From positions 1 to 6,845 of the forward strand of contig JAQCNN010000251.1 of NCBI GenBank assembly GCA_028275005.1: a stretch of DNA of 6,845 nucleotides, read 5' to 3'. Made by a program: the position numbers and the translations under genes. Positions within the stretch are counted from its first letter, which is position 1, and each line of letters begins with the position of its first letter. Positions 5,692 to 6,845 of this stretch are shown one piece after another. The notes under the pieces were generated by a model. The model was not told the origin of the DNA, did no database searches, and saw only the letters and a program-made list of their open reading frames with translations. The stretch comes from Salinirussus sp. (GTDB lineage Archaea; Halobacteriota; Halobacteria; Halobacteriales; Haloarculaceae).

Positions 5692-6150
5692 ATGCCACAG
5701 TTCGACGACTTCGACCACGAGTCACACATGCGCCGCGCGGTTGCGCTCGCCGGCGAGGCAGCCGACCGCGGCGACCGTCCCTTCGGCTCCGTCCTCGTCC
5801 GGGACGACGAGCTCATCGCGGAGGCCTCGAACCGGGTTGTCACCGCCGAGGACGTCCGTCGTCACCCCGAACTCGACCTCGCGGCACGGGCCCGCCGCGA
5901 ACTCGACTCCGACGCACGCGCGGAGACGGCCATGTACACCAGCACCGAACCCTGTCCGATGTGTGCCGGCGGTATCCGTCACGCCCGGCTCGGCCGAGTG
6001 GTCTACAGTGTCGCCGGTGACGAACTCCAGGAGTTCACCGGGCGAAACCCGCCCGTCAGCTCCGCCGAGATCCTCGACGGAACCACGGAGGTCGTCGGCC
6101 CCGTTCTGAACGAGGCGGGTCGGGCCGTCCACGAGGGCTTCGACTGGTAA
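5692..6150 (+). CDS. Zinc-dependent nucleoside/nucleobase deaminase (CDA superfamily)
   Basis: This 152-aa cytoplasmic enzyme is expected to deaminate a purine or pyrimidine base or nucleoside (guanine, cytosine or adenosine type). The catalytic zinc site is complete. His58 and Glu60 lie in RRHPELDLA, and Cys88 and Cys91 lie in TSTEPCPMCAGGI (83-95). The Glu is the proton shuttle and the other three residues are the zinc ligands. The usual motif is H-A/V-E, so the proline at 59 is uncommon but leaves the catalytic residues in place. RPFGSVLVRDDELIAEASN (29-47) is the typical substrate-side strand pair. Overall architecture and length resemble TadA/GuaD-like enzymes. It lacks the features that would assign one substrate, so no gene symbol is given. 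The gene converges on the RFC gene with a 71-nt gap. Confidence 0.93.
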   Translation: MPQFDDFDHESHMRRAVALAGEAADRGDRPFGSVLVRDDELIAEASNRVVTAEDVRRHPELDLAARARRELDSDARAETAMYTSTEPCPMCAGGIRHARLGRVVYSVAGDELQEFTGRNPPVSSAEILDGTTEVVGPVLNEAGRAVHEGFDW

Positions 6151-6162
6151 CCCCCGCCGGTC

Positions 6163-6222
6163 CTACCTCTCGGCGAGTTCGCCGATCTCGGCGAGGAGGT
6201 GGCTCACGTGCAGCCGGTCGTT
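6163..6222 (-). pseudogene. Out-of-frame relic of the RFC small subunit C-terminus
   Basis: Just past the RFC gene stop, a second reading of its tail (NDRLHVSHLLAEIGELAER, then TAG) is intact but lies in a different frame. It has no start codon of its own at the beginning and can only be a duplicated gene end. The copy ends in E-R-stop whereas the live gene ends in A-D-G-R-E-stop, so one of the two carries the older C-terminus. Confidence 0.8.
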
Positions 6223-6288
6223 CACTCACGACCGTCCGCGAGTTCGCCGATCTCGGCGAGGAGGTGGCTCACGTGCAGCCGGTCGTTC
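6173..6288. repeat. 51-bp perfect direct repeat (65-bp period) at the 3' end of the RFC gene
   Basis: Bases 6173-6223 and 6238-6288 are identical over 51 bp and separated by 14 bp of unique sequence. The right copy codes for the live C-terminus of the RFC gene; the left copy lies downstream of its stop. Each copy carries a small hairpin (CGCCGA and TCGGCG around a 2-nt loop). The 65-bp offset is not a multiple of three, so the duplication shifted the frame. Perfect identity suggests a recent event. Confidence 0.95.
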
Positions 6289-6845
6289 GTCCCCTCGTGT
6301 AGGTCCATGTCGACCCCCCCGGCGAGCCGGTGCAGGCGGGCGAGCTTCGTCTCGCCGTACCGCGACCGCGCGACCGTCAGCACGTCCTCGAGCACCTCAC
6401 CCCCGCTGTAGCCCTCATCGACCAGCAGGTCATCGAGCGTCGACCGGGCGTCGGTGAACTCCCCCGCCTCCGCGGCCGCGAGCATCTCGCCGACCCGCTC
6501 GTCGACGCCGACGGACTGAAGCGTCTCGTAGGCCGCCTGCATCGTCACCGCCCCCTCCTGTTCGTGGGTGGTCTGCGTGTTCAGGACCGCCCGCCGGAGG
6601 TCCCCTTCGGCGGCCTCCGCAACGTAAGCCAGCCCGTCCTCGTCGGAGTCGACGCCCTCGGCCTCGGTGATGGACCCGAGCACCTCGACGACCTCCGCCT
6701 GTGCGGGCGCCCGGACGGGGACGGGGAAACACCGCGAGCGGATCGGCGGGATCAGCGCGGAGGGCTGGCGGGTCGCGATGACGAACTGGGTGGCCTCGTA
6801 GTACTGCTCCATCACCCGGCGCAGGGCCTGCTGGAAGTCCTCGCG
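6222..6845 (-). CDS. rfcC: Replication factor C small subunit (probably RfcC), C-terminal part
   Basis: This AAA+ clamp-loader subunit helps open and load the PCNA sliding clamp on DNA. The last 207 residues are visible; the Walker A and B region is beyond the right edge. The visible part starts REDFQQALRRVMEQYY. It continues with QFVIATRQPSALIPPIRSRCF (20-40), which includes the SRC motif (37-39) whose arginine acts as the inter-subunit arginine finger. The lid domain follows with EAAEGDLRRAVLNTQTT, the RFC sensor-2 region, and then the C-terminal collar helices. The sensor-1 segment reads ATRQ instead of the more usual CNYSS-type sequence, as in the haloarchaeal RfcC paralogue, so RfcC is preferred over RfcA. 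The C-terminus, ELADGRE, appears to have been rewritten by a 51-bp duplication that moved the stop codon. It converges with the deaminase gene. Confidence 0.9.
   Translation of the reverse strand, partial: REDFQQALRRVMEQYYEATQFVIATRQPSALIPPIRSRCFPVPVRAPAQAEVVEVLGSITEAEGVDSDEDGLAYVAEAAEGDLRRAVLNTQTTHEQEGAVTMQAAYETLQSVGVDERVGEMLAAAEAGEFTDARSTLDDLLVDEGYSGGEVLEDVLTVARSRYGETKLARLHRLAGGVDMDLHEGTNDRLHVSHLLAEIGELADGRE

Noticed and set aside
5866..5874. Loss of the deaminase catalytic motif (H-P-E instead of H-A-E)
   Set aside because: The zinc-binding His and the catalytic Glu are both present and the second motif PCPMC is intact, so the enzyme is probably active.
6180..6193. CGCCGA/TCGGCG hairpin as a transcription terminator between the converging genes
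   Set aside because: It recurs inside the coding copy of the duplicated segment and is not followed by a T-tract, which archaeal termination relies on.

Overview
The window reads as chromosomal DNA from a haloarchaeon (class Halobacteria). The DNA is GC-rich, the proteins are acidic and Asp/Glu-rich, promoters are TATA/BRE type (clearest is TTTTAT about 30 nt before rps24e), and several genes look leaderless. The gene set fits Archaea: Kae1, ribosomal proteins S24e and S27ae, and an RFC clamp-loader small subunit.

Layout. From 1 to about 5150 everything reads on the minus strand. In order of transcription this is: a divergent biotin-dependent acyl-CoA carboxylase carboxyltransferase (3468-5066); a 144-aa protein starting 2 nt after it, with an acyl-CoA carboxylase epsilon-like motif and a C-terminal CxxC segment (3031-3465); rps24e and rps27ae, overlapping by ATGA (2460-2914); an amidase-signature hydrolase (876-2321); and the Kae1 domain of the tRNA t6A enzyme, cut by the left edge (1-821). 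The promoter interval at 5067-5338 is rich in inverted repeats. To its right a small winged-helix-like protein (5339-5641) and a zinc nucleoside deaminase (5692-6150) read on the plus strand. They converge on a minus-strand RFC small subunit, probably RfcC, which is cut by the right edge (6222-6845).

How the genes fit together. The carboxyltransferase and the small CxxC protein probably form part of one acyl-CoA carboxylase; the biotin carboxylase/BCCP subunit is not in the window. S24e/S27ae and Kae1 belong to the translation and tRNA-modification neighbourhood, here interrupted by the amidase with its own palindromic promoter element. The deaminase and RfcC are housekeeping genes with no visible functional link to the rest.

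Most worth a second look: the carboxylase companion protein, which carries an epsilon-like motif joined to a CxxC tail; the altered oxyanion-hole motifs of the carboxyltransferase; the palindromic divergent control region at 5241-5283; and a 51-bp direct duplication of the 3' end of the RFC gene that has left an out-of-frame copy of its C-terminus. No CRISPR array, insertion sequence, tRNA or rRNA was seen. No gene-free stretch exceeds 300 bases.
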